A stretch of 64,000 bases of DNA, from NCBI GenBank assembly GCA_026416125.1, contig JAOAFT010000001.1, forward strand, positions 124,001-188,000. Reading direction: 5' to 3'. Source of the stretch: Bacteroidota bacterium (GTDB lineage Bacteria > Bacteroidota > Ignavibacteria > UBA10030). Made by a program: the position numbers and the translations under genes. Below the pieces are notes generated by a model. That model made no database searches. It saw only the letters and a list, made by a program, of their open reading frames with translations, and was not told where the DNA came from. Shown piece after piece: positions 30,810-41,880 of this stretch (positions within the stretch are counted from its first letter, which is position 1; each line of letters starts with the position of its first letter).

Positions 30810-32144
30810 ATGGGTGTCTTCGAAAAATTAGTACCACCTGCAAATGGTCAAAAGATAACAATTAAAAATGGTGAGCTCAAAGTACCCGATAATCCTATAA
30901 TACCTTTTATTGAAGGTGATGGTATCGGCCCAGACATCTGGAAAGCTGCGCAACGAGTACTCGATACTGCTGTCGAAAAAGCATACAATGGAAGGCGAAA
31001 AATTGTATGGTTTGAGGTTTTCGCTGGTGAAAAAGCTAATAAAATTTATGGGCCAAATACATGGCTCCACAATGACACAATTGAAGCATTTAAAGAATTT
31101 CTCGTTGGAATTAAAGGTCCTCTTACAACTCCAGTTGGTGGCGGAATTCGTTCACTCAACGTCGCATTACGTCAAACATTGGATTTATATGTTTGCCTTC
31201 GACCAATCCAATGGTTTCAAGGAGTTCCATCACCTGTAAAGCATCCCGAAAAAGTAAATATGGTAATCTTCCGTGAAAATACAGAAGATATCTATGCTGG
31301 CATCGAATATAAGGCAGGTTCAAAAGAGGCACAAAAAGTACTAGATTTTTTCGCAAAAGAATTTCCAGAGGATTTTGCAAAAATACGTTTTAATACACCA
31401 GATAAAGTCTCACAGTTTTGGTCACTCACAAACATTCCGCACTTTCCTACGGAAATAAACGTTGGCATAGGAATTAAACCGGTTAGTTATTCCGGAACAG
31501 CTCGACTTGTCTACAGTGCCATTCGTTATGCAATTCAACACAATAGACGAAGTGTTACGTTTGTTCACAAAGGCAACATTATGAAATTCACTGAAGGAGC
31601 ATTTAGAGATTGGGGTTATGCCGTTGCTAGAGAGTACTTTGGAGCACGCGAAATTGATGGTGGTCCATGGTGTCAGATTCCTGATGGAAAGCCTGGAGCC
31701 GGAATCATTATTAAAGATGTAATTGCTGACATTGCATTACAACAAGTATTGACACGTCCAGAAGATTTTGACGTTATTGCAACGCTTAACCTCAATGGTG
31801 ATTATCTTTCTGACGCTTTAGCAGCTCAAGTTGGAGGTATCGGTATTGCTCCCGGTGGTAACATTAACTATGCTACAGGTCATGCAATTTTTGAAGCAAC
31901 ACACGGAACTGCCCCAAAGTATGCCAATCTAGACAAAGTAAATCCGGGATCTGTGATCCTTTCTGGCGAAATGATGTTACGTTACATAGGCTGGCATGAA
32001 GCAGCTGATCTCATTGTAAAGGCTCTAAATCGTACGATCGCATCTAAAATTGTTACGTATGACTTTGCTCGATTGATGGAGAATGCAACTGAAGTCAAAT
32101 GTTCAGAATTTGGGAATGCTTTGATTCAAAACATGGGAGGGTAA
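30810..32144 (+). CDS. icd: Isocitrate dehydrogenase (NADP+)
   Basis: [67 protein letters not shown] aggaga upstream of ATG 30810. Confidence 0.96.
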   Translation: MGVFEKLVPPANGQKITIKNGELKVPDNPIIPFIEGDGIGPDIWKAAQRVLDTAVEKAYNGRRKIVWFEVFAGEKANKIYGPNTWLHNDTIEAFKEFLVGIKGPLTTPVGGGIRSLNVALRQTLDLYVCLRPIQWFQGVPSPVKHPEKVNMVIFRENTEDIYAGIEYKAGSKEAQKVLDFFAKEFPEDFAKIRFNTPDKVSQFWSLTNIPHFPTEINVGIGIKPVSYSGTARLVYSAIRYAIQHNRRSVTFVHKGNIMKFTEGAFRDWGYAVAREYFGAREIDGGPWCQIPDGKPGAGIIIKDVIADIALQQVLTRPEDFDVIATLNLNGDYLSDALAAQVGGIGIAPGGNINYATGHAIFEATHGTAPKYANLDKVNPGSVILSGEMMLRYIGWHEAADLIVKALNRTIASKIVTYDFARLMENATEVKCSEFGNALIQNMGG

Positions 32145-32148
32145 CATG

Positions 32149-32222
32149 TGGACCGTACCGGGCTCGAACCGGTGACCTCCACAATGCCATTGTGGCGCTC
32201 TCCCAAACTGAGCTAACGGCCC
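32149..32222 (-). tRNA. tRNA-Ala (GGC)
   Basis: GGGCCGTTAGCTCAGTTTGGGAGAGCGCCACAATGGCATTGTGGAGGTCACCGGTTCGAGCCCGGTACGGTCCA. Confidence 0.96.
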
Positions 32223-32282
32223 TTTTCAAACCTAATATAGTGAAGCATTTCCGGAAAATCAATTTTATTTCTATTACAGCTT

Positions 32283-32672
32283 ATGAAAAAAATTGGCAAA
32301 CTATTTAGCATTATCCTTCTAGCTTATCTTTTCTTTTGTTGTAAAGATGTAATTAAGGATAAAAGTAAAGAGATCGAGTTTCCAACAACAAATGTTTCAT
32401 ACTCACAACATGTTGGACCATTACTTCAGCAGAAATGTGCTTTAAGTGGCTGCCATACTTTACATGGCATAAAACCAAATTTAGAGTACCCTTCATCGTA
32501 TACCTCGATTCTCGATTACATAATCACGGGCAATCCAGAACACAGTAAGCTAGTTCAACAACTCGAAGGGCGTTTACTCCCTAAAATGCCACCACCAAAC
32601 ACAACGACATTGACGTCAAACCAAATAGAAGGAATAAAAACATGGATACGAGAAGGTGCTAAAGCTAATTGA
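32283..32672 (+). CDS. Lipoprotein with cytochrome c-like domain and a CX4CH motif
   Basis: Lipobox-like YLFFCC; VGPLLQQKCALSGCHTLHGIKPNLEY..LLPKMPPPNTTTLTSNQIEGIKTWIREGA. Confidence 0.7.
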   Translation: MKKIGKLFSIILLAYLFFCCKDVIKDKSKEIEFPTTNVSYSQHVGPLLQQKCALSGCHTLHGIKPNLEYPSSYTSILDYIITGNPEHSKLVQQLEGRLLPKMPPPNTTTLTSNQIEGIKTWIREGAKAN

Positions 32673-32681
32673 ATATCAGAC

Positions 32682-33566
32682 TTACGTATTCGTGCGAACG
32701 TCTTTCCCCCAATTAAGTTTCCTTCGTAAAACATCATAGTAATTGATGTTTTTCCTTTTAACAAGCGATGTATAAAAATTCGACTTCTTTACTTCAACTT
32801 GTACGGGTGACTTTATAAATGTTTGTGGTTGCCCATCAATAGCCACATGAACTTTTGCTGGTGCATATTCTACACGCATTCGTATTGTAGAATTATCTGG
32901 TACAACAACCGTCCGTACAGTAAGCGTGTGCGGACATATTGGACTAATGAGTAGTACTTCAGTAGACGGTTGGACAATTGGACCACCATTCGATAAAGCG
33001 TATGCAGTTGACCCCGTTGGTGTAGCTATTATAATGCCATCACCTCGAAATGTAGCTAAGTAATCATCATTAACAAATGTTTGTATGCTTATCATCCGAG
33101 ATGATCCAGAGCAATTAATTACAACATCATTAAGTGCACGTTCAGGGAAGTCCTCATTCCCAATTGTAGTTTCTAACATTGAACGTTTTTCTATTCTATA
33201 TTCACCTCGAAGTAATTCATCCAAACACTCATTCAATTCTTCAACAGAAACTTCAGCTAAAAAACCTAATTTCCCCACATTGACACCCAAAATAGGTGTT
33301 CCTGTTTTACACACAAGACGAGCTAATCGAAGAATCGTTCCATCGCCCCCAACTGATATAATAATATCACACATCGATGCTATTTTATGGTCTGACACGA
33401 AATTCAATGTTCTATAACTAGTACGTGGGAAAACCTTACGAACAATCGATGCAAGAGGTTTCGAAATACAAAAATCAATGCCTCTCTCCCAAAATCTTTC
33501 AATAATTAGTTGTACCACAGGAACAATTTCTCGTTTCTCTACATTTCCGTATATTCCGAAATGCAT
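32682..33566 (-). CDS. nadK: NAD kinase
   Basis: SVGGDGTILRLARL, GVNVGKLGFLAEVS, GDGIIIATPTGSTAYALSNGGPIV. Confidence 0.96.
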   Translation of the reverse strand: MHFGIYGNVEKREIVPVVQLIIERFWERGIDFCISKPLASIVRKVFPRTSYRTLNFVSDHKIASMCDIIISVGGDGTILRLARLVCKTGTPILGVNVGKLGFLAEVSVEELNECLDELLRGEYRIEKRSMLETTIGNEDFPERALNDVVINCSGSSRMISIQTFVNDDYLATFRGDGIIIATPTGSTAYALSNGGPIVQPSTEVLLISPICPHTLTVRTVVVPDNSTIRMRVEYAPAKVHVAIDGQPQTFIKSPVQVEVKKSNFYTSLVKRKNINYYDVLRRKLNWGKDVRTNT

Positions 33567-33571
33567 GAGGT

Positions 33572-33859
33572 CTACTCGTTTGTTTGTGTTTTTTTGTCTT
33601 TTGATACTTCATCAACATAGTTTAATTTTAATTCATGAAGAACAGATTTCAAAAATCGTTCTTCTTCCTCATCAAGGTTGCCTTTTGTTTTAGTTTCTAA
33701 CATGTCAAGTATATCTATCGACATTTGAGCTTGTTCTAGATTTCGCTCAATTTTATCTGTCAACGGATTCTTTAGCTTTCCCATTTGCTGCATGGCGGTA
33801 GCTTGAAATGTAAGCACCAAGCTATAAAAAAGCGATTTATTCTTTTCATTGTTGCCCAT
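33572..33859 (-). CDS. DUF1844-like small protein
   Basis: FYSLVLTFQATAMQQMGKLKNPLTDKIERNLEQAQMSIDILDMLETKTKGNLDEEEERFL. Confidence 0.8.
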   Translation of the reverse strand: MGNNEKNKSLFYSLVLTFQATAMQQMGKLKNPLTDKIERNLEQAQMSIDILDMLETKTKGNLDEEEERFLKSVLHELKLNYVDEVSKDKKTQTNE

Positions 33860-34634
33860 AGGAACCTCCTTTCATCCTATTGGTTTTCGACAATTCACGT
33901 AACTTGCAGTACTTTACAAAAACAGAATAGGAAGAGTTAAGGCAGATTACCAATCCGTAGTACCCATCTAAAAATCCAGCTTTTAGAATATAATCACGCA
34001 CAAACCGAAGAATCGGTGCTACAATGATTTTTATGAGTGTTGCTTTCTTTTGTTGCTCATAGAGTACACGTGCCGATATTTCTGTGAAATAATCAAATTG
34101 TCGTATATGGTCAGATATAGTACTGTAACTATAATGTAAAATATCTCCCTTCAAACGTCCTTTCGTAGCAGAATAATCAAATAACTCAAACCGATCGTGT
34201 GGATTAATTCCCGTCCATCTCCCTTTTCTTTTATCGAAAAGGCGTATTTTACGATCAGGATACCAACCACAATGGTATATCCACGTACCACAATAATTTG
34301 TCAGCCGATTCATTTCATAACAATCATAATTCCACTGTTTTTTCACCCTTTGTATTTCCTTTTGTAATTCATCAGAAAGTACTTCATCAGCATCAAGCGA
34401 GAGTACATGGTGATAAGTAGCTTGTTCAAGTGCGAAATTCTTTTGTTGTATATGACCTTCGAACACATGTTGAATTACGCGCGCTCCAAAGCGTTTACAA
34501 ATATCTATTGTGCGATCAGTGGAAAAAGAATCGACAACGACTATTTCATCCGCTACATCGCGTACAGACATCAAACACCTTTCTATGTTTTTTTCTTCAT
34601 TGTAGGTAATGATAACAACTGATAACTGGATCAT
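33846..34634 (-). CDS. Glycosyltransferase family 2 (WaaE/KdtX-like)
   Basis: LSVVIITYNEEKNIERCLMSVRDVADEIVVVDSFSTDRT..VLSLDADEVLS. Confidence 0.92.
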   Translation of the reverse strand: MIQLSVVIITYNEEKNIERCLMSVRDVADEIVVVDSFSTDRTIDICKRFGARVIQHVFEGHIQQKNFALEQATYHHVLSLDADEVLSDELQKEIQRVKKQWNYDCYEMNRLTNYCGTWIYHCGWYPDRKIRLFDKRKGRWTGINPHDRFELFDYSATKGRLKGDILHYSYSTISDHIRQFDYFTEISARVLYEQQKKATLIKIIVAPILRFVRDYILKAGFLDGYYGLVICLNSSYSVFVKYCKLRELSKTNRMKGGSYGQQ

Positions 34635-34646
34635 ACCACCTGATCG

Positions 34647-37238
34647 CTATACAACAACAATGTTTACTAATTTATTTGGTATAACTATGATCTTGGTAAT
34701 ATTTTTTCCATTTATGTATCGTTGGATTACAGTGTCAGTTTTTGCAAGTCGTTCTAATTCACTATTTGGTGTGTTGAGCGGTACCCGAAGCTTTGATCGT
34801 ACTTTTCCATTAACTTGCAATACAACTTCAACTTGTTCCTCCATACACTTGTATTCGTCATATGATGGCCACTGTTCATAGGCAAGTGTTGTTTGATGCC
34901 CGAAACGTTGCCATAATTCTTCAGCTATGTGAGGTGCAAATGGAGATAAAAGCAAAACAAACTGCTCCATGAGATGTTTCGGTCGTTTGTCAAGCTTCAT
35001 TGCTTCGTTAACAAAAATCATCAATTGTGCAATTGCAGTATTGAATCGCAGTCCTTCAATATCTTCTGTTACCTTTTTTACTGTTTGATGGTACAGCCGC
35101 TCGAATTCTGGAGTAGGATCGCACTCGCAAATTGAATTATCGATAGAACCTTCATCGTTTATAAAAAGCCGCCAAACACGATTTAAAAATCTAAAAACAC
35201 CTTCGACACCTCGAGTACTCCATGGTTTCATCTCTTCGAGTGGCCCCATAAACATCTCAAACAATCGAATTGAATCTGCGCCATACTGCTTTACAACATC
35301 ATCCGGATTAACAACGTTACCACGTGATTTTGACATCTTCCGTGAATCTTCGCCAAGAATTATTCCTTGATGGCGTAATTTTATAAATGGTTCTTTTGTA
35401 CTGACATACCCAAGATCGTAAAGAACTTTATGCCAAAATCGTGCGTATAACAAGTGGAGAACAGCATGCTCAGCTCCACCCACATAGAGATCAACTGGCA
35501 TCCAATATTTCTCTTTCTGGGGATTACAGAATTCCTTCTGGTTTGCAGGATCAATAAACCTGAGATAGTACCAACACGATCCTGCCCATTGAGGCATTGT
35601 ATTCGTTTCTCGACGTCCACGAAGGCCTGTTTCTTTATCAATAATATTAATCCATTCTGTTGCTAGTGCCAGTGGTGACTCGGTAGTTCCACTTGGTTGA
35701 AACTTGGCAAGCTTTGGTAGTTCGAGTGGTAATTCACTTTCATCCAACGCTTTCATTGTACCATCTTCTAAATGAACAATCGGGATTGGTTCACCCCAAT
35801 ACCGTTGTCGTGAAAAGAGCCAATCACGTAATTTATATTGAACAGCTGCTTTTCCATACCCCTTCTTTTCTAGCCAAGCAATAATGGTTTTTTTAGCTTC
35901 TGGAGTACGTAACCCATTTAGAGATACTTCATTATTTGCAGAGTTTATACCAATACCATCATCCACGAAACATTCTGGTGCGCAAGGACCACCGTCGACA
36001 ACTTTTACTATTGGAAGATTATACTTTTTCGCAAACTCCATATCTCGTTCATCATGTCCCGGTACTGCCATAATAGCACCTGTACCATATCCCATCAAAA
36101 CATAATCAGCAATCCATATTGGTATCTCATTACCATTAGCGGGATTTATTGCATACGACCCAACAAAAACCCCTGTTTTATCTTTTTCTGTACCTCGTTC
36201 TAAATCACTCTTTAACGCTGTCAATGCTTTATATTTTTTCACACTCTCACTGAATTCCGGCGTTGTTAAAACAGTGACAAGAGGGTGTTCAGGAGCCAAT
36301 ACCATATATGTTGCTCCAAAAATCGTATCTGGTCTCGTTGTGAATACCTTTATTACTTCGCTTCTATCTTTTACTTTAAAAAAAATTTCAGCACCTTCTG
36401 AACGACCAATCCAGTTTCTCTGTTGCTCTAAGGTAGAGGCAGGCCAATCGAGCTCATTTGCATCTTCGAGTAATCGCTCAGCGTACGCTGTTATGCGCAT
36501 CATCCATTGCTTCATCGGACGCCGTTCCACTGTGTACCCCTTCTCTGTCCATTCAGCTACTTCTTCATTCGCTAAAACAGTCCCAAGCTGTTCACACCAA
36601 TTTACTGGTACTTCTGCCATATAGGCTAATCTGAATTGTGCTAGAAAATCGTGTTGTTCTTTCTTGTTCATTGTTTTCCATTGTTCTGCAGAAATTTTCT
36701 GTTCGGTTGGGATCTTCTCTGTCCCAGTTTGCTCTAACTCCTCGATTAAGGTACTTATTGGTCTAGCTTTCCGTAGTCGTGGATCGTACCATGAATTGTA
36801 TATTTTAAGAAAAATCCATTGTGTCCACTTATAGTACTGAGGATCAGTAGTATTAATTTCTCTATCCCAATCATAACTCAATCCAAGCATTTTAATTTGT
36901 CTACGAAATGTTTCGATGTTTTGGTTCGTTGTAATACTTGGATGTATATTGGTTTGCATTGCAAAGCGTTCTGCTGGTAACCCAAAAGCATCCCAACCCA
37001 TTGGATGAAGTACTGAGTATCCCTTCATCCTTTTGTAACGACATAGTATATCTGTTGCTGTATATCCTTCTGGGTGGCCTACATGCAAACCTGCTCCCGA
37101 TGGATACGGAAACATATCAAGGATGTATAGTTTTGGTTTATTTTCAAAATCATTTACGCGAAACGTTTTATTAGTCTCCCAATACTGTTGCCATTTTTGT
37201 TCAATTGCTGTAAAGTCGTACTTCATAGCTCCACTCAA
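34647..37238 (-). CDS. leuS: Leucyl-tRNA synthetase
   Basis: [55 protein letters not shown]. Confidence 0.98.
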   Translation of the reverse strand: MSGAMKYDFTAIEQKWQQYWETNKTFRVNDFENKPKLYILDMFPYPSGAGLHVGHPEGYTATDILCRYKRMKGYSVLHPMGWDAFGLPAERFAMQTNIHPSITTNQNIETFRRQIKMLGLSYDWDREINTTDPQYYKWTQWIFLKIYNSWYDPRLRKARPISTLIEELEQTGTEKIPTEQKISAEQWKTMNKKEQHDFLAQFRLAYMAEVPVNWCEQLGTVLANEEVAEWTEKGYTVERRPMKQWMMRITAYAERLLEDANELDWPASTLEQQRNWIGRSEGAEIFFKVKDRSEVIKVFTTRPDTIFGATYMVLAPEHPLVTVLTTPEFSESVKKYKALTALKSDLERGTEKDKTGVFVGSYAINPANGNEIPIWIADYVLMGYGTGAIMAVPGHDERDMEFAKKYNLPIVKVVDGGPCAPECFVDDGIGINSANNEVSLNGLRTPEAKKTIIAWLEKKGYGKAAVQYKLRDWLFSRQRYWGEPIPIVHLEDGTMKALDESELPLELPKLAKFQPSGTTESPLALATEWINIIDKETGLRGRRETNTMPQWAGSCWYYLRFIDPANQKEFCNPQKEKYWMPVDLYVGGAEHAVLHLLYARFWHKVLYDLGYVSTKEPFIKLRHQGIILGEDSRKMSKSRGNVVNPDDVVKQYGADSIRLFEMFMGPLEEMKPWSTRGVEGVFRFLNRVWRLFINDEGSIDNSICECDPTPEFERLYHQTVKKVTEDIEGLRFNTAIAQLMIFVNEAMKLDKRPKHLMEQFVLLLSPFAPHIAEELWQRFGHQTTLAYEQWPSYDEYKCMEEQVEVVLQVNGKVRSKLRVPLNTPNSELERLAKTDTVIQRYINGKNITKIIVIPNKLVNIVVV

Positions 37239-37332
37239 AAATTGTTAAGTACATATACCAACTAACTTGTAAAATTTACGCAAACTCTCTGCTATTATCA
37301 ATGTATGAAATATTGTTGTATAGATTGGTTTT

Positions 37333-39068
37333 TTACGCTACTTTAAGAATGAGAAGTGTAATATCATCGATCTGTGGTGTGTTCTCACTATGTTTCAATA
37401 CAGCTATGGAGTACATGAAGCATTTGTGCGTACAATTTCAACGAGTTGTTCTTCCGTAAATTCTTGATTTGTAGCATTCATCGCCTCACTGATCCCATCT
37501 GTGTAGAGCACAAGGATGTCACCAGAACCAATGGAGACTGAAGTCTCATTGTAATGGGAATGTTCAAATATGCCTAGTACCATCCCCCCTTCTGAAAGAA
37601 AAACACATTCCCCATTTGATCGAAGTATAAACGGAGTGTTATGGCCAGCGTTTGTATATGTAAATGTGTTGCTTCGAAGATCGAGTATCCCAGCAAAAAA
37701 GTAATAAACTTTGTACTACAATAAGTATTGTCACATACAATAGAATTCAATCGAGTTACCATTTTCATTTATTGATAGTTCCATTTGACCAACTGTCCGT
37801 AACGCCGCTTGTAGATTTGCCATAAGCAATGATGCAGGTATTCCTTTCCCTGCTACATCTCCTATTGCTAGTAAATATCTGTCATCTTTTAGCGCTACAA
37901 CATCGTAGTAATCACCACCGACTTCTTTTGATGGAATTGTAATAGCAGCTATCTCGAATTGCTTCCTTTTGGGTAAATGCCTTGGAAACAATCCCTTTTG
38001 AATTTCTCGGGCTATTTGAATTTCATCTTCTATTCGTTGTTTCTCTAATGCTTCCTGCATCAATCGTGTGTTTTCAAGAGTCATGGTTGCAAGTGATCCC
38101 AACGAGGACAGAAATTCTAAATCTGTTTCATCGTATATTCTTTTTTTAATATTTTCACCTAAACATAAAAATCCATTTACTTTGTTTTGTAAAAGCATTG
38201 GTACTACAACAGTAATACCAAGCCGTAGCAAGCCATTAATATGCTTTTTATACTTCTTTTTGCTACGATTATGTATGAGTATTATAGGTTCAGTTAGATC
38301 ACAAAGTGATAACAAATGTTTCTCGGCTGCATGAACATCGATTCCTTTGCTCTCAATAATCGCAAGAGACTTATTTTGGATTACACATACTACATATCGT
38401 TGAACTCCCATATGACCAAGGAGGGCAAACGTCAATAATCGTAGAACTTGGTGCGCATCGATTCCAATATTAAACTCTTTGCTCAATTCAAAAAGAGTTT
38501 TTAATTCTTGAATTTTGCACGCAAGGGTATTATTAGTGCTATTAAGTTCATCGATAAGCCGAGCTTTTTCAATTGCAGAAGCAGACAAGTTAAGAATTGT
38601 CATGATCCATTGTGCTTCAATCACTGAGTACTTGTTCTGCTTACCGTATCGTTTCCCTAAGGTTGCAAATCCTATGCATTCTTTATTTCCAAAAATGGGG
38701 TAAATAACATCCTGTTTCTTATTCTTTAAATAGTTATACCAAGAAGCATTACTTGATCTGATCGTTTCGAGATACGTAACGGTTTTAAATTTACGTGATA
38801 TACAGATGGTTTCACCTACGTATTTTTCAGAGATTCCTTTTACACAGTAGACTTTGAACTCAGTGGGATTACTCGCAAGAAACACCATCCCACGTGAAAT
38901 CATGAACCTTCCCATTATCGTTCGAAGCACTGTTCCTAAAATAAAATTCAAGTCGTACGAGGCATTGATAATAGTACTTAATTCCAACAAAGCCAACACA
39001 TTTGTGTGCTTTTTTATATCATAGAGTGCTTCCTTCATCTGTTTAGTTCTACTCTCAACAATACCCAT
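37333..39068 (-). pseudogene. GAF-SpoIIE (PP2C-type) phosphatase with multiple frameshifts in its C-terminal half
   Basis: ORF 37731..39068 stops after LQAALRTVGQMELSINE; homologous sequence continues in two further frames (MVTRLNSIVCDNTYCSTKFIT, then FFAGILDLRSNTFTYTNAGHNTPFILRSNGECVFLSEGGMVLGIFEHSHYNETSVSIGSGDILVLYTDGISEAMN.., then YSIAVLKHSENTPQIDDITLLILKVA). Confidence 0.85.
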
Positions 39069-39071
39069 AGG

Positions 39072-39512
39072 CTAACGATATTTAATTAAACGTACTTCGT
39101 TCCGTTGTTCAGTACTGAAAAAAAAGTGAACTTCATCCATAAGTTTTTTCATAAGGTATATACCATATCCACCTCGGTCTTTTTTCTCATAGTATTTCAG
39201 TACATTCGGTGGTTCAATACTATTCGGGTCAAAACATTTTCCAACATTAAATATCCTAATAACGAATGACTGTGGGCTAATTACAATGTGTAACTCTATT
39301 TCTTGGTTTCTATCGTTCCTATATCCATGCTTAATGATATTTGTACATGCTTCATCAGTTGCTAAACATATATTATATACAGTATCATCGTCGAACCCAC
39401 ACTGTTGAGCGTGCTGTTTTATAAATTCCCTGACTTTTTGAAGATTCTCAGTTCTACTTAGAATTTTCAACATTGGTATAGAAGGATATGACATACGATA
39501 TTTTCCATACAT
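39072..39512 (-). CDS. RsbW-like anti-sigma regulatory factor (GHKL kinase)
   Basis: YNICLATDEACTNIIKHGYRNDRNQEIEL..KKDRGGYGIYLMKKLMDEV. Confidence 0.92.
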   Translation of the reverse strand: MYGKYRMSYPSIPMLKILSRTENLQKVREFIKQHAQQCGFDDDTVYNICLATDEACTNIIKHGYRNDRNQEIELHIVISPQSFVIRIFNVGKCFDPNSIEPPNVLKYYEKKDRGGYGIYLMKKLMDEVHFFFSTEQRNEVRLIKYR

Positions 39513-39518
39513 ATTTTC

Positions 39519-39875
39519 TCATCGTTTGTTTGTGCGAAAAGTATTTAAAGCATCTTCTTCGATATCGTAAATTTCATAGAGCATAGGAAATCCCAACAAA
39601 TCAAAAACGTTGAATATTTTGGGGGACATATTCGAAAACTTTATATCACCATCATTATTCCGTACTTCATCGAGATAAGCCATAAATACTCCAAGTCCTG
39701 CACTACTTATGTACTGCAATCCTTTGCAATTAATGATGATTTTGAACTTTTTATCGTTTAGTAATGTTTGAAACATTTGTTCAAGCTTTGGAGCAGTATG
39801 GGCATCCAATAATCCATCTAATTCAAGTATTGTAATTCCATCTCTTTCTCGACGTCGTACTTTACATTCACTCAT
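39519..39875 (-). CDS. STAS-domain anti-sigma factor antagonist
   Basis: ITILELDGLLDAHTAPKLEQMF..KIIINCKGLQYISSAGLGVFMAYLDEVRNNDGDIKF. Confidence 0.93.
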   Translation of the reverse strand: MSECKVRRRERDGITILELDGLLDAHTAPKLEQMFQTLLNDKKFKIIINCKGLQYISSAGLGVFMAYLDEVRNNDGDIKFSNMSPKIFNVFDLLGFPMLYEIYDIEEDALNTFRTNKR

Positions 39876-39887
39876 GCCCTATCCTCC

Positions 39888-41528
39888 TTATCTATCATCC
39901 ATACATGATGTAGTACTACTGCACTTCACGATAACTAATGTAATATCATCTTTATATTCTGAATTCCCAATATATTGCAGAACGGCATCTGTTATCATCC
40001 TCTTTAATGTTTCTGCATTCACATGGATATTTTTTTTGACAATTTCACTCAATCTCTCAATTCCAAATTCCTCACCTCGTTTATTCCGTGCTTCACTTAT
40101 ACCATCTGTAAAAAATAAAAGTACATCACCTTCCCTCATCATAAGGGTATACTCTTCCGTTGAACACTCAAAGAGGTCTGTATCTGCTAATCCTATCCCT
40201 AATCCACTTGGTCGTATAATAGTGACTTGATTGTTTGAAATATGGAGAGCTGGGCAATGACCTGCACGTGCAATCGTTACAAGTCGTTTCTTACCATTAA
40301 GCACAGCATATTCTAAACTTATAAATGTTCGTTTATCAAGGCTTTCCTTAAGTGCTTCATTTGCTTTTACGAGAAATTCCTTTGGAGACATACTCGAAGA
40401 ACTTAATGTTAAAAATATCCCTTTTACTTCCGCCATGTAAAATGCTGCTGAAATCCCTTTCCCCGCCACATCTCCAACAATAATACCGAGGCAATTGTCA
40501 GGAAGTTGAATTACGTCATAATAATCACCTCCCACTTCATACGATGGAATAGACACTGCTGCAATATCAAAACCATGACACGTTGGGATATTCTGAGGGA
40601 ATAAACGCTGTTGCATTTTCTGTGCTACAAGAAACTCCTGTTTTAAACGCTCTCGCTCAATTGACTTTTGGATAAGTTGAGAATTCTCGATAGTAATACT
40701 AGCATGATCTGCTAATATTGATAATACCTCAATGTCATCTTGAAAAAAACCATCCTCAATGGTTTTTGTAACATAGAGTGCACCTATTAGTGTACCGTGC
40801 GATACGAGTGGAAACACACTCAATGCTAATCGATCGATACCAATCCGACGTACATGCCGCGTGCGTCGATCATTCCATATATCTTCTATGACAAATGGTT
40901 TAATATTCGCGCTATTTAAAAACATTGCATGTTGTGACAACGCATGCGCAATATGTTGGTCTACATTCTCCCCTGCAACAATTGCCGCGTGAAATTGTTT
41001 TTCACTGTTGGTATCTGTGTACATTTCAAGCCATGCACTTGTGGCACCACAGACATTACGAGCAATTCTTAATATATTCGTAACCAGCTGGTCAAAGTCG
41101 AATACATTCCTTATAAATTGACTCACATTTTGAAGTGATCGTAACTCGCTCTGCTTCCGCTCAAACGCTTCAGCAGTTGGTAAATGAAACAATGTACTAA
41201 CGAATGCTGTACCAAAGTACACACCACTAAATGAAAGATTGTAGAGAAGAAAATGGTAAAGTGGTGTACTAAAATACTGTAAAATTTTCTGCATCGATGT
41301 TTCAATACTAATTATTCCAAGTATCGCTACGTATAAGCCCGATAAAAATAACGTATAGAAAAGGTTGTACAATTTTTCTCTTTTTGAAAGAAATACAATC
41401 CACATTTGCCGAAATGAAAGAATCAAAATTAGAATCTTTATAGGTAAAGTACCAAATGTAGCAATTTCTGGAACATTTTCTGTAAGAAATGGTGAATCGA
41501 CAAAGCAATAACTCAAAAGAAGAACCAC
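39888..41528 (-). CDS. Membrane GAF-SpoIIE serine phosphatase (GTG start in the ORF track; N-terminus possibly frame-broken)
   Basis: TM segments, GAF region, LFPQNIPTCHGFDIAAVSIPSYEVGGDYYDVIQLPDNCLGIIVGDVAGKGISAAF..GDVLLFFTDGISEARN. Confidence 0.88.
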   Translation of the reverse strand: MVLLLSYCFVDSPFLTENVPEIATFGTLPIKILILILSFRQMWIVFLSKREKLYNLFYTLFLSGLYVAILGIISIETSMQKILQYFSTPLYHFLLYNLSFSGVYFGTAFVSTLFHLPTAEAFERKQSELRSLQNVSQFIRNVFDFDQLVTNILRIARNVCGATSAWLEMYTDTNSEKQFHAAIVAGENVDQHIAHALSQHAMFLNSANIKPFVIEDIWNDRRTRHVRRIGIDRLALSVFPLVSHGTLIGALYVTKTIEDGFFQDDIEVLSILADHASITIENSQLIQKSIERERLKQEFLVAQKMQQRLFPQNIPTCHGFDIAAVSIPSYEVGGDYYDVIQLPDNCLGIIVGDVAGKGISAAFYMAEVKGIFLTLSSSSMSPKEFLVKANEALKESLDKRTFISLEYAVLNGKKRLVTIARAGHCPALHISNNQVTIIRPSGLGIGLADTDLFECSTEEYTLMMREGDVLLFFTDGISEARNKRGEEFGIERLSEIVKKNIHVNAETLKRMITDAVLQYIGNSEYKDDITLVIVKCSSTTSCMDDR

Positions 41529-41836
41529 ATAAAGAGTAAAATTACGACGTGTCCACTTTTTCTCTTAAAGAGTAGATACTGCTTGATTATCAACAATGAT
41601 ACAATCACAACAATAACAAGCGTAAACGCACTAATAAACATTGCATAGAGACTTTTTATAGAAGGTTTTCCGTCTTCAAACGTAGCTTCATTCGTAATAA
41701 AATATGCAATACTAAGTACTATAACTGATAGGAAAACAAAAAAATTAACGTAGCTAACTGCCGTTGCGAGGTTTTTGTAACAAATTCTTTCTGACGGAAA
41801 AAGAAATAAAATGAAAGCAGCGCTATCCATAGGCAT
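41513..41836 (-). CDS. Hydrophobic ORF, probably the frame-displaced N-terminal TM part of the downstream phosphatase
   Basis: Three TM-like stretches; stop codon overlaps the start of 39888..41528 by 16 nt in a different frame. Confidence 0.45.
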   Translation of the reverse strand: MPMDSAAFILFLFPSERICYKNLATAVSYVNFFVFLSVIVLSIAYFITNEATFEDGKPSIKSLYAMFISAFTLVIVVIVSLLIIKQYLLFKRKSGHVVILLFMWFFF

Positions 41837-41880
41837 GCTTCACGAATCATTAGAATATTTTGTGCTTCTAACGATACAGT

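Noticed and set aside
32099-32308. + strand 69-aa ORF (CGPYRARTGDLHNAI..)
   Set aside because: Antisense translation of tRNA-Ala (32149..32222) plus the icd end in another frame.
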